The notes beneath the pieces were generated by a model that made no database searches, was not told where the DNA came from, and saw only the letters and a list, made by a program, of their open reading frames with translations. From NCBI RefSeq assembly GCF_030398385.1, contig NZ_JAOAOQ010000038.1, positions 1 through 52,232 on the forward strand: 52,232 bases of DNA, given 5' to 3'. The position numbers and the translations under genes were made by a program. This DNA is from Aquibium sp. ELW1220 (GTDB lineage: Bacteria > Pseudomonadota > Alphaproteobacteria > Rhizobiales > Rhizobiaceae). Positions 14,842 to 22,353 of the stretch are shown piece by piece (the stretch's first letter is position 1; the number at the start of each line of letters is the position of its first letter).

Positions 14842-15585
14842 TCACGCGCGCTCTCCGATCGCGGGCGATGGCGAATTCTGGTGCCCTCCGAGATAGGCTT
14901 CGGTCAGGGTCGGATTTCTGGACAGGGCTTCGGCGGTGTCTTCGAGCACGATCGAGCCCAGTTCGAGGACGTAGCCCCTGGCGGCGACTTCGAGCGCCAT
15001 GGTGGTGTTCTGTTCGACCAGCAGGATGCCGATGCCGGACTGGTTCAGTTCGACGATCAGGTCGAAGAGCCGCGAGACGAAGAGCGGCGACAGGCCGAGC
15101 GAGGGTTCGTCGAGCATCATCAGGCGCGGACGGCCGACCAGCGCGCGACCGATCGCCAGCATCTGCTGTTCGCCGCCCGACAGCACGCTCGCCTTCATGT
15201 CGCGGCGTTCCGCCAGATTGGGAAAACGGTCGTAGATGGCCTCGATGTCGCGGGCGGCGTCGCGGTCCGAGCGCAGGTAGACGCCCATCTGCAGGTTTTC
15301 GTGGACCGTCATCGACACGAAGATCTGGCGGCCTTCGGGAACCAGCATCATGCCGGAGCGCACGCGGGCCGACGGGCTCGCGTTGGTCAGGTCCCTGCCG
15401 TCGAAGACGATGCGGCCGCCGGCGGGTCTCACCGCTCCCTGCAGGGCGCGCAGCAGCGAGGTCTTGCCGGCGCCATTGGCGCCGAGAACCGTGACGATCT
15501 CGCCTTCGCCGACCGTGATCGTGGCGTTGCGGACCGCATGGGTGCGGCCATACCGGACGTCCAGGCCGGAAACCTCAAGCAACAT
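14842..15585 (-). CDS. ABC transporter ATPase, LivF-like
   Basis: The 247-residue ATPase starts at 15585 (MLLEVSGLDVRYGRTHAV), overlapping the livG-like stop by 11 bases. It has Walker A GANGAGKTS, signature LSGGEQQMLAIGRAL, Walker B LMMLDEPSLGL and a switch His after LLVEQ. The QMGVYLRSDRD and AYLGGH elements are typical of LivF. It pairs with the next-upstream ATPase to power the importer. The open frame reaches further upstream to 15720, but that part has no ABC features. Confidence 0.93.
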   Translation of the reverse strand: MLLEVSGLDVRYGRTHAVRNATITVGEGEIVTVLGANGAGKTSLLRALQGAVRPAGGRIVFDGRDLTNASPSARVRSGMMLVPEGRQIFVSMTVHENLQMGVYLRSDRDAARDIEAIYDRFPNLAERRDMKASVLSGGEQQMLAIGRALVGRPRLMMLDEPSLGLSPLFVSRLFDLIVELNQSGIGILLVEQNTTMALEVAARGYVLELGSIVLEDTAEALSRNPTLTEAYLGGHQNSPSPAIGERA

Positions 15586-16375
15586 GGTCGGCCTCCGCGT
15601 GGGTCCTGGCCTTCTCCGCCTGCCGGGTCCCGAGATAGGCCTCCAGCACGGCCGGATCGTCCTGCACGGTGCGGGTCGAGCCGTCATAGATCTTGCGGCC
15701 GAAGTTGAGCACCACCGCATGGTCGCAGAGGCTGCGCACGAGGCTCATGTCGTGCTCGACGACGAGCAGGGTGACGCCGGACTGCGAGATGGTCATCAGG
15801 AAGTCGCGCAGGTTGGCCGTCTCGGTGTTGTTCAGTCCCGCCGCCGGCTCGTCGAGGAGGAGGATCTTCGGCTTCGCGACGAGGGCGCGCACCACCTCGA
15901 TCTTCTTGCGGATGCCGTAGGGCAGGGTCGCGACGACCTCGCCCGGATAGGTCGAGAGGCCCATGCGGTCGAGCAGGTCCTCCGCTTCGCGGCGCCATTT
16001 CGAGCGGCCGAAGAGCGAAATCGGGGTCAACATGCCCGCCAGGTTGCCGGCGCGGGCCTGCTGGCCCAGCATCACGTTCTCGACCACGGACAGATGCGGC
16101 ATCAGGCGGATGTTCTGGAACGACCGTGCAACGCCCAGACCGATGCGGGACCGCGAAGGGAGGGCGTCGATCGACTGCCCTTCCAGCCTGATCTCGCCTT
16201 CCGACGGCGCGAAGACCCCGGAGATCAGGTTGAACACCGTCGTCTTGCCGGCGCCGTTCGGACCGATCAGGGCGGTGCGCGAGCCTTGCGGAACCTCGAA
16301 GGACACGTCGGTGATGACCGCCAGGCCGCCGAAGTTCTTCGAGACGGCGTGGAGCGAAAGCAGCGGCGCGCTCAT
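15575..16375 (-). CDS. ABC transporter ATPase, LivG-like
   Basis: The 266-residue ATPase starts at 16375 (MSAPLLSLHAVSKNFGGLAV), overlapping the livM-like stop by 4 bases. It has Walker [10 protein letters not shown], the LivG-specific VARSFQNIRLMPHLSVVENV, a non-canonical signature LPYGIRKKIEVVRAL, Walker [18 protein letters not shown] with the switch His, and a C-terminal AYLGTR. The degenerate signature is normal for LivG partners. It is the second ATPase of the heterodimer with the LivF-like protein. Confidence 0.93.
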   Translation of the reverse strand: MSAPLLSLHAVSKNFGGLAVITDVSFEVPQGSRTALIGPNGAGKTTVFNLISGVFAPSEGEIRLEGQSIDALPSRSRIGLGVARSFQNIRLMPHLSVVENVMLGQQARAGNLAGMLTPISLFGRSKWRREAEDLLDRMGLSTYPGEVVATLPYGIRKKIEVVRALVAKPKILLLDEPAAGLNNTETANLRDFLMTISQSGVTLLVVEHDMSLVRSLCDHAVVLNFGRKIYDGSTRTVQDDPAVLEAYLGTRQAEKARTHAEADHVA

Positions 16376-17292
16376 GCCACCTGCTCCCTTGCGGAGGAGG
16401 ACCTGCGGAAGCGAAGCCGCTCGATCATGGTGCGGGTGATCAGTCCTTCGGGCCGAAGCACCATCATGGCGATGGTCAGCGCGCCGAGGATCACGAAGCG
16501 CCAGGAATCGTCGGGCGGACCGACCGGCTCCTCGATGCCGACGAGCGCGGCGAGGAAGGACTTCACCTGCGGCAGGACCGTGCGTAGCAGTTCGGGAAGC
16601 AGCGTGAAGAAGGCGGCACCCGCCAGCGGACCCCATGCCGTCTGGGTGCCTCCGAGAAGGACGTAAAGGAGCACGTAGATCGACACGAGCGCGTTGAAGC
16701 TCTGGATCTCCACGAAGGAGAAGGAGTGGGCGTAGAGCCCGCCGGCCAGCCCGGCCAGCGCGCCGCCGATGGCGAAGGCGCAGACCTGGACCATGCGGAT
16801 GTTGACGCCCATCAGGTCGGTGACCACCTCGTCGTCATGCGTGGCGCGCATCGTCAGGCCGAAGCGGGTCGACATCAGGTAGAACACGAAGAGCGTGACG
16901 AAGCCTGCGACGATCACCGGGATTTCCCAGTCGATGAAGGCGGGCACCGACATGCCCATGGCGCCGCCGAGCGTCTCGGAGTTCAGGATCGTTCCGGCGA
17001 CGACTTCGGCGAAGGCGAACGTCGCCAGCACCAGGTAGACCCCGCGGGTCCGCAGGATCGGGAAGGCGATGAGGAAGCCGACGACGCCGGCGACCACCAT
17101 GCCGACGCCGACCGTCACGGGGACCGGAAGGCCGAACATCGCGGAGAGATAGGCGGCGGTGTAGGCGCCGAGCGCCTGGAAGCCGGCGCCGCCGAGGTTG
17201 AGCTGTCCCGTCGCGACCGGCAGGAAGATGCCGTAGGCGAAGATGACGTTGATCGCGAGGATCGAGAGGATGCCTGCCCAGTAGCCACTCAT
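16372..17292 (-). CDS. ABC transporter permease, LivM-like
   Basis: The 306-residue membrane protein has eight to ten helices and the LivM landmarks: VATGQLNLGGAGFQALGAYT near residue 30, RTRGVYLVLATFAFAEVV, TRFGLTMRATHDDEVVTDLM (the cytoplasmic coupling loop), GALAGLAGGLYAHSFSFVEI and LLYVLLGGTQTAWGPLAGAA. It starts two bases from the end of the livH-like gene and overlaps the next gene by 4 bases, so the whole set is one translationally coupled operon. Confidence 0.93.
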   Translation of the reverse strand: MSGYWAGILSILAINVIFAYGIFLPVATGQLNLGGAGFQALGAYTAAYLSAMFGLPVPVTVGVGMVVAGVVGFLIAFPILRTRGVYLVLATFAFAEVVAGTILNSETLGGAMGMSVPAFIDWEIPVIVAGFVTLFVFYLMSTRFGLTMRATHDDEVVTDLMGVNIRMVQVCAFAIGGALAGLAGGLYAHSFSFVEIQSFNALVSIYVLLYVLLGGTQTAWGPLAGAAFFTLLPELLRTVLPQVKSFLAALVGIEEPVGPPDDSWRFVILGALTIAMMVLRPEGLITRTMIERLRFRRSSSAREQVA

Positions 17293-17294
17293 GG

Positions 17295-18212
17295 TCAGAG
17301 CTTCCCCTTGCCGATGGAGTGGTGGCCGAGAAGGCCTTGCGGGCGCAGCAGCAGGGTCAGCAGAAGCAGCCCCCAGACCGCGACCTGCACCGTGTCGGCG
17401 CCGAAGAAGTGGATGGTCATCATCTCGGTCAGGCCGACGATGAGGCCGCCGAGAACGGCGCCCCAGATCGAGCCCAGTCCGCCGACCACCATGCCGGCGA
17501 TGGCCTTGGTGCCGATGTCCTCGCCCATCTGCGGCGAGACCTCGCCATAGTTGACGGCGAAGAGCGCGCCGGCGAGGCCGCAGAGAAGCCCGGTCAGCAT
17601 GAAGACGACCGGAACCACGCGGTTGGTGTCGACGCCCAGGATGTTGGCCGCGTCCGGATTTTCGGCGATGGCGCGCAGGCCACGCCCGATACGGCTTCTC
17701 TTGAGGAGCCATGTCAGGCCGACGACGATGAGCACCACGATGCCGAGGCTCACGACCTGCGGAATGCGCACGAAGATGCCGCCGATCGACATCGTCAGGT
17801 CGGCGCTCGGGCCGGGGAAGCGTTGCGCGTCCGTGCCGTAGCCGATGCGGACCAGGTTCTCGAGCACCAGCAGGAAGCCGAGCGAGGAGACCAGCGGAAT
17901 GGCGTGCTCGGTGGAGTCGCCATACTTCGTCTTCAGGTAGCGGAAGGTGAAGCGCTCGACCAGAAGCGACGCCAGGATCGCGGCGCACATGCCGAAGAAC
18001 AGGGCGAGCGGCCAGGGCAAAGGTCCGGACAAACCGAACGGCAGGCCCCAATAGGCCAGAGCCCAACCGACCATGCCGGCCAGCATGAAAAGGGTGGGGA
18101 TCGTGAAATTCAGGAAATTGAGAACGCCGATCGTCAGAGTGAACGCCACTGCCACGGTCACGTAGACGCTGCCGAGCATGACGCTGTTGACGAATTGCTG
18201 AATCAGCAGCAT
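17295..18212 (-). CDS. ABC transporter permease, LivH-like; first gene of leftward operon
   Basis: The 305-residue membrane protein carries LivH landmarks: VTVAVAFTLTIGVLNFLNFT, RFTFRYLKTKYGDSTEHAIP, RSRIGRGLRAIAENPDAANI (coupling loop), GLLCGLAGALFAVNYGEVSP and AGMVVGGLGSIWGAVLGGLI. It is the first gene of the leftward importer operon. Its ATG is preceded by GGGAGAC and, 28 bases upstream, by the palindromic TTGTATACATTG element shared with the divergent catabolic operon. Co-regulation of import and catabolism is the simplest reading. Confidence 0.93.
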   Translation of the reverse strand: MLLIQQFVNSVMLGSVYVTVAVAFTLTIGVLNFLNFTIPTLFMLAGMVGWALAYWGLPFGLSGPLPWPLALFFGMCAAILASLLVERFTFRYLKTKYGDSTEHAIPLVSSLGFLLVLENLVRIGYGTDAQRFPGPSADLTMSIGGIFVRIPQVVSLGIVVLIVVGLTWLLKRSRIGRGLRAIAENPDAANILGVDTNRVVPVVFMLTGLLCGLAGALFAVNYGEVSPQMGEDIGTKAIAGMVVGGLGSIWGAVLGGLIVGLTEMMTIHFFGADTVQVAVWGLLLLTLLLRPQGLLGHHSIGKGKL

Positions 18213-18240
18213 GGCGACGTCTCCCGGTCATGCCGACCGT

Positions 18241-18252
18241 TTGTATACATTG
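18241..18252. promoter_or_regulatory. Candidate GntR operator, leftward side
   Basis: TTGTATACATTG is a near-palindrome centred on GTATAC, 28 bases upstream of the livH-like ATG. TGTAYACATTG recurs at 18598-18608 in front of the rightward operon. GntR/FadR-subfamily regulators bind TTGTATACA-type sites, for example MatR-like sites, and an FCD-type GntR gene lies inside the rightward operon. Confidence 0.5.
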
Positions 18253-18267
18253 ATTTGAGCCTGCCGT

Positions 18268-18317
18268 CGCGATTTGGATACAAAATCGCGTGCCTGACTG
18301 TCACGATGCGATACAAA
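18268..18317. promoter_or_regulatory. Inverted repeat and GATACAAA direct repeats in the divergent promoter
   Basis: CGCGATTT (18268-18275) and AAATCGCG (18283-18290) form a perfect 8-base inverted repeat with a 7-base spacer GGATACA. GATACAAA within this element recurs at about 18310-18317. The complementary strand reads TTTGTATC, similar to the TTTGTATAC just upstream, so three related half-sites lie within 80 bases. Confidence 0.4.
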
Positions 18318-18592
18318 TGCCCTCCAGCGCCGCTTCAAGCGGTTCCTTGCGGCGGCTTGCGCCGTCCCATGGTGCGTTGGGATCGTAGATCCCGGCTCAG
18401 TTCCCGCTCTCGCGGCATCGCGCAAGTTTCTTGCGCAAAAACCCCTGCGTTCTGCGGTTGCGGGCCATTTGACGGCCTCTCGTTACCGCGCTTCCCGGCT
18501 ATCCGTACGACGCCGGGGATCGATCCGGCGTGCATTTCAGGACGGCTTCGTCGTCTCAACATACCCCGAAAATTTCAGTTGATATGTCCTGA

Positions 18593-18608
18593 CAATATGT
18601 ACACATTG
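18593..18608. promoter_or_regulatory. Candidate GntR operator, rightward side
   Basis: CAATATGTACACATTG matches its own reverse complement at 14 of 16 positions. It ends 49 bases before the chosen ATG of the monooxygenase gene. It shares TGTAYACATTG with the element in front of the livH-like gene, which suggests one regulator for both operons. The ~340 bases between the two elements show no gene. Confidence 0.5.
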
Positions 18609-18657
18609 AAAGGGTGCTTCGGCATTGTCAAGCGGAACATTCAAGAGGCCACTGGGT

Positions 18658-19863
18658 ATGGTTGCAGACAAGGAACGGGTACTCATCGCGGGGGCGGGGC
18701 CGGTCGGGCTGGTCGCGGCGTGCGCGCTTGCGGAGGCCGGCATTCCGGTCACGATCGTGGAACAGAGCCGGGAACTGCCGAAGGATCTTCGGGCCTCGAC
18801 GTTCCATCCGCCGACGCTCGACATGCTGGAGCGTTTCGGCGTCAGCGGCCGTCTCGTCGAGCAGGGACTGGTCTGTCCGCAGTGGCAGTTCCGCGACCGG
18901 TCGGAAGGGGTCGTCGCCACCTTCGACCTCGGCCTGCTGTCGAACGACACGAACCATCCCTATCGGCTGCAGTGCGAGCAGTGGAAGCTGACGGAACTGC
19001 TGCGCGGCTGGATCGAGGAGCGCGACTTCGTCGATCTCGTCTACGAGGCGGAGGCAGTCGGCGCCAGGCAGGACGACGCCGGTGCTACACTGATGGTGCG
19101 CCGGTCGGACGGCTCGGTCGAGGAGATGCGGGGTTCCTACCTGATCGCCGCCGACGGGGCTCGAAGCGCGATCCGCAAGTCGCTGGACATTCCCTTCGAA
19201 GGCATGACGATCCCCGAGATCTTCCTGTCGATGTCGACGCATTTCGACTTCGCCCAGGCGATTCCCGATCTGGCGCCCATCGCCTACGTCACCGATCCGA
19301 ACGAATGGGCCGTGCTGCTGCGGACGCCGTCGCTGTGGCGCGTGCTGCTGCCGACCGATCCGAACCAGACCGAAGAGCAGATCAAGGACCCCGAGACGAT
19401 GCAGGCGCGGCTGCAGGCGCTCTGCCCGAACGATGCCGGATACGACATCGTGCATGCCACTGCGTACCGCGTTAACCAGCGCGTTGCGGCGAACTTCGCC
19501 AGCGGCCGCATCTTCCTCGCCGGCGATTCCGCCCATGTGAACAACCCGCTTGGCGGGATGGGGATGAATGGCGGCATCCACGACGCGATCAACCTGACCG
19601 AGAAGCTGACGAAGGTGATTAAGGGCGAGGCGCCGTTCGAGCTGATGGGGCGCTACGAGCGCCAGCGCCGAAAGGTGACGCTCGAGGCGGTGCAGGCGCA
19701 GACGCTGCGCAACCGCCAGATGATGAACGAGACCGATCCCGCCCAGCGGCGCGCCTATCACGACGAGTTGCGGTCGATCGTCGCCGATCCCCGCAAGCAC
19801 CGCGACTTTCTCCTCAAGTCGTCGATGATCCAGTCCCTGCGCGACCTCGAAGCCGTCGCCTGA
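18658..19863 (+). CDS. FAD-dependent aromatic-ring monooxygenase (UbiH/PheA-type)
   Basis: The 401-residue flavoprotein has the three class-A hydroxylase fingerprints: the dinucleotide-binding VLIAGAGPVGLVAACALAEA at residues 7-26, the DG motif LIAADGARSAIRKS, and the GD motif RIFLAGDSAHVNNPLGGMGM. It also has RASTFHPPTLDMLERFG, typical of hydroxylases that act on phenolic or hydroxypyridine rings. It would insert one oxygen with NAD(P)H and O2, and some relatives open the ring. ATG 18658 is preferred over an in-frame TTG at 18625. It is the first gene of the rightward catabolic operon, and the next gene follows 41 bases later. Confidence 0.88.
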   Translation: MVADKERVLIAGAGPVGLVAACALAEAGIPVTIVEQSRELPKDLRASTFHPPTLDMLERFGVSGRLVEQGLVCPQWQFRDRSEGVVATFDLGLLSNDTNHPYRLQCEQWKLTELLRGWIEERDFVDLVYEAEAVGARQDDAGATLMVRRSDGSVEEMRGSYLIAADGARSAIRKSLDIPFEGMTIPEIFLSMSTHFDFAQAIPDLAPIAYVTDPNEWAVLLRTPSLWRVLLPTDPNQTEEQIKDPETMQARLQALCPNDAGYDIVHATAYRVNQRVAANFASGRIFLAGDSAHVNNPLGGMGMNGGIHDAINLTEKLTKVIKGEAPFELMGRYERQRRKVTLEAVQAQTLRNRQMMNETDPAQRRAYHDELRSIVADPRKHRDFLLKSSMIQSLRDLEAVA

Positions 19864-19904
19864 CGCCAACCCTCTTCAAGAAGCCAAACTCAAGGAACGT
19901 TTCC

Positions 19905-20651
19905 ATGGTCGACAGTCTCGGTTACCGGATGAAGTTCGGCGTCATAGCGCCGTCCACCAACACGTCGGTGCAGCCGGAATTCGATTCGATGCGCCCGGTC
20001 GGTGTCACCAACCACTTCTCGCGCATCATCATCCCGGACGATCCGGTCAATTCGGACGAGGATTTCAACGAACTCGTCATGCGCATCCGCGCGGAGACGA
20101 TGAATGCCATCGACGCGGTCAAGACCTGCTCGCCAGGCGCCATGATCATGGGCATGTCGGCCGAAACCTTCTGGGACGGCAAGGACCGCGCGGACACGCT
20201 GAAGGCGCAGGTCGAGGAGCGCGCCGGCATGAACGTCGCGATGGGCTCGGATGCCTGCCAGGCGGCGCTCAAGAAGTTCGGCGACATCAAGCGCATCGCG
20301 GTGGTCACGCCCTACATGCCGATCGGCGACGAGCAGGTTCGCAAGTTCTTCACCGACTGCGGCTACGAGGTCGTGACCGTGAAGGGGCTGAAGTGCAAGA
20401 GCCCGATGCTAATCGCCCACGAGAGCGAGCAGACGCTGCGCGACGCCATCATCGAGGTCAATGATCCGTCGGTGGAAGCGATCGTGCAGGCCGGTACCAA
20501 CCTCGCCATGGCCCGCGTCGGCGCCATCGCCGAGTTCTGGCTCGACAAGCCCGTGATCGCCATCAACACGGCGACCTACTGGCATGCGCTGCGCATGAAC
20601 GGCATCGAGGACAAGGTGCAGGGCTTCGGTTCGCTGCTGGCGAAGTACTGA
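19905..20651 (+). CDS. Asp/Glu racemase superfamily protein lacking both catalytic cysteines
   Basis: The 248-residue protein aligns by eye with maleate isomerase and arylmalonate decarboxylase: FGVIAPSTNTSVQPEFDSMR at the N-terminus, IAVVTPYMPIGDEQVRKFF in the middle, and DKPVIAINTATYWHALRMNG near the end. The first catalytic position is Met (MGMSAET, M84) and the second is Gly (VQAGTNLAMA, G197). In the paralogue at 26635 these are C84 and C198. Without these cysteines it cannot isomerise or decarboxylate by the known mechanism, so it may have another chemistry or a regulatory or binding role. It sits second in the operon, 16 bases before the deacetylase gene. Maleate isomerase is what homology alone would call it. 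Confidence 0.8.
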   Translation: MVDSLGYRMKFGVIAPSTNTSVQPEFDSMRPVGVTNHFSRIIIPDDPVNSDEDFNELVMRIRAETMNAIDAVKTCSPGAMIMGMSAETFWDGKDRADTLKAQVEERAGMNVAMGSDACQAALKKFGDIKRIAVVTPYMPIGDEQVRKFFTDCGYEVVTVKGLKCKSPMLIAHESEQTLRDAIIEVNDPSVEAIVQAGTNLAMARVGAIAEFWLDKPVIAINTATYWHALRMNGIEDKVQGFGSLLAKY

Positions 20652-20667
20652 GCGGCGGGAGCAGGAC

Positions 20668-21582
20668 ATGCACTATGATTTCGTCCCGGTGCCGAAGCGC
20701 AAGCCGCTGAAATGGCCTGACGGCAAGCGCCTGGCCGTGATCCTGACCACGAATTTCGAGTACTGGGACAAGGTTCAGCCGACCGACAAGAAGTACTATC
20801 CGGGTGGTCCGGGCATCGTCGGCGGCGACCTGCCGGGCAATGTCTACGACAACCCAAACTTCACGTGGCGTGAGTATGGCCAGAGGGTCGGCGTCTGGCG
20901 CATGTTCGACGTCTTCGACGCCGAGGGCGTAACCTCGAGCTGCACGATGAACGCCAAGATGGCGGTCGAGCGCCAGGAAGTGATCGAGGCGGCGCTGGCG
21001 CGCGGCTTCGAGATCGTGGCGCACAATTACGTGCAGGACGAACTTCTGACCGACTACATGTTCGACGAGGACAAGGAGCGCGCGGTGATCAGGCGCACGC
21101 TCGACGTCTACGAGCAGGCGGTGGGAAAGAAGGCGAAGGGGTGGCTGTCTTCATCGCTGCGCTCGACGCTGAACACGATCGACATCCTGTCGGAGGAGGG
21201 GCTGATCTTCATCACCGACCTCCTCAACGACGACCAGCCTTACCTGGTGAAGACCCGCAGCGGCAGGCCGATGGTCTCGGTATCCTACACGTCGGAGGTC
21301 AACGACTTCTCGTTCCTGCGGCAGGGGCTGACGGTAGAGACCGGTTTCATGATGTTCAAGGAGCAGTTCGACTGGCTCTACGCGGAAAGCGCGACCAGCG
21401 GGCGGTTCATGAACATCGGCCTGCATCCGCATGTGATCGGCCAGCCGTTCCGCATCCGCGCCTTGCGGGACTTCATCCGGTACGCCAAGCAGTTCGAGGG
21501 GGTGTGGTTCGCGACGAGGGAGGAAATCGCCGAATGGTATCTCGAGAATCACCAGAGCCACATCGAGCCGGATCCGGCGTGA
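20668..21582 (+). CDS. PuuE-like polysaccharide-deacetylase-family hydrolase
   Basis: The 304-residue protein resembles the PuuE (allantoinase) branch of the NodB fold: GKRLAVILTTNFEYWDKVQP near residue 25, then WREYGQRVGVWRMFDVFD, RGFEIVAHNYVQDELLTDYM and FMNIGLHPHVIGQPFRIRAL. The usual metal triad is altered. The Asp pair of NodB is NFE here, and HxxxH is HNYVQ, keeping only the first His, which also happens in PuuE. It probably cleaves a C-N bond of a ring or amide rather than sugar acetyl groups. GCAGGA lies before the ATG. The stop overlaps the regulator start, so the two are coupled. Confidence 0.83.
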   Translation: MHYDFVPVPKRKPLKWPDGKRLAVILTTNFEYWDKVQPTDKKYYPGGPGIVGGDLPGNVYDNPNFTWREYGQRVGVWRMFDVFDAEGVTSSCTMNAKMAVERQEVIEAALARGFEIVAHNYVQDELLTDYMFDEDKERAVIRRTLDVYEQAVGKKAKGWLSSSLRSTLNTIDILSEEGLIFITDLLNDDQPYLVKTRSGRPMVSVSYTSEVNDFSFLRQGLTVETGFMMFKEQFDWLYAESATSGRFMNIGLHPHVIGQPFRIRALRDFIRYAKQFEGVWFATREEIAEWYLENHQSHIEPDPA

Positions 21583-22316
21583 TGATGGACGGTGCGCCCC
21601 GGCGCGACGGGAGCCTGATCTTCGTCGATCCGGAGATGGTGAGCCAGCTCGAACGGGCGGAATCCAGCCGTCCGGTCGAGCGCGCCTACGAGCTGATCCG
21701 CCGCGCGATCCTGACGGGCGAACTCAAGCCGGGCGACCATCTGCGCGAGGAACCGCTCGCGGCGATGACGGGCACGAGCAGGACGCCCGTGCGCGAGGCG
21801 CTGCGGCGCCTGGTGGGCGAGGGACTGGCGATCGCCGAGAACCGCCACCGCTTCGTCGCCGACTTCTCCTACGAGGAAGTGGTGATCATCTTCGACGTCC
21901 GCGCGCGGCTGGAAAGCTACGCGGCGGGCGCGGCGGCGCAGAAGATCACCGACGAGGAGATCCGGCGCCTCGAACGGCTTGTCGTCGAGATCGACCGGAT
22001 CGATCCGGCCGGTGGCGCGGACGCGGCGAATGCCTTCGTGACGCTCAATTCCGAATTCCACTCGATCATCGTCAACGCGGCGCGCTCCCGTCAGCTGAAG
22101 CTGCTGACCGCCCAGGCGGTGTCGCTGCCGCTGGTGCTGATCAAGCAGTTCGTCTGGGACCAGAGCATCAACATCCGCCGCTCCAACGAGCAGCACCGGG
22201 ACATCATCGCGGCGCTGGCGCAGCGCAACAGCGAGTGGGCGGAGACGGCCATGGCCGGCCACATCCTCTCGACCAAGCCGCGGCCGCGCGACGGAACGCT
22301 GAAGCGGGGCCGCTGA
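21582..22316 (+). CDS. GntR-family regulator with FCD domain
   Basis: The 244-residue regulator has an N-terminal winged helix (YELIRRAILTGELKPGDHLR, then GTSRTPVREALRRLVGEGLA) and a helical FCD ligand domain with its metal/ligand residues in IIFDVRARLESYAAG, FVTLNSEFHSIIVNAARS and RSNEQHRDIIAAL. It is embedded in the operon by an overlap with the deacetylase gene (TGATG), so it likely represses its own operon and releases DNA on binding a pathway acid. The palindromes at 18241 and 18593 are the natural candidates for its sites. Confidence 0.92.
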   Translation: MMDGAPRRDGSLIFVDPEMVSQLERAESSRPVERAYELIRRAILTGELKPGDHLREEPLAAMTGTSRTPVREALRRLVGEGLAIAENRHRFVADFSYEEVVIIFDVRARLESYAAGAAAQKITDEEIRRLERLVVEIDRIDPAGGADAANAFVTLNSEFHSIIVNAARSRQLKLLTAQAVSLPLVLIKQFVWDQSINIRRSNEQHRDIIAALAQRNSEWAETAMAGHILSTKPRPRDGTLKRGR

Positions 22317-22353
22317 GGCCGCAGCGAAAAAGACCAAGCAAAGGAGTACCGAC

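Noticed and set aside
17319-19475. 718-codon plus-strand frame crossing the divergent promoter
   Set aside because: It runs antisense to the LivH-like gene and out of frame with the monooxygenase; no coherent protein.
19905-20651. Plain annotation as maleate isomerase
   Set aside because: Both catalytic cysteines are replaced, so a standard isomerase call would be misleading.
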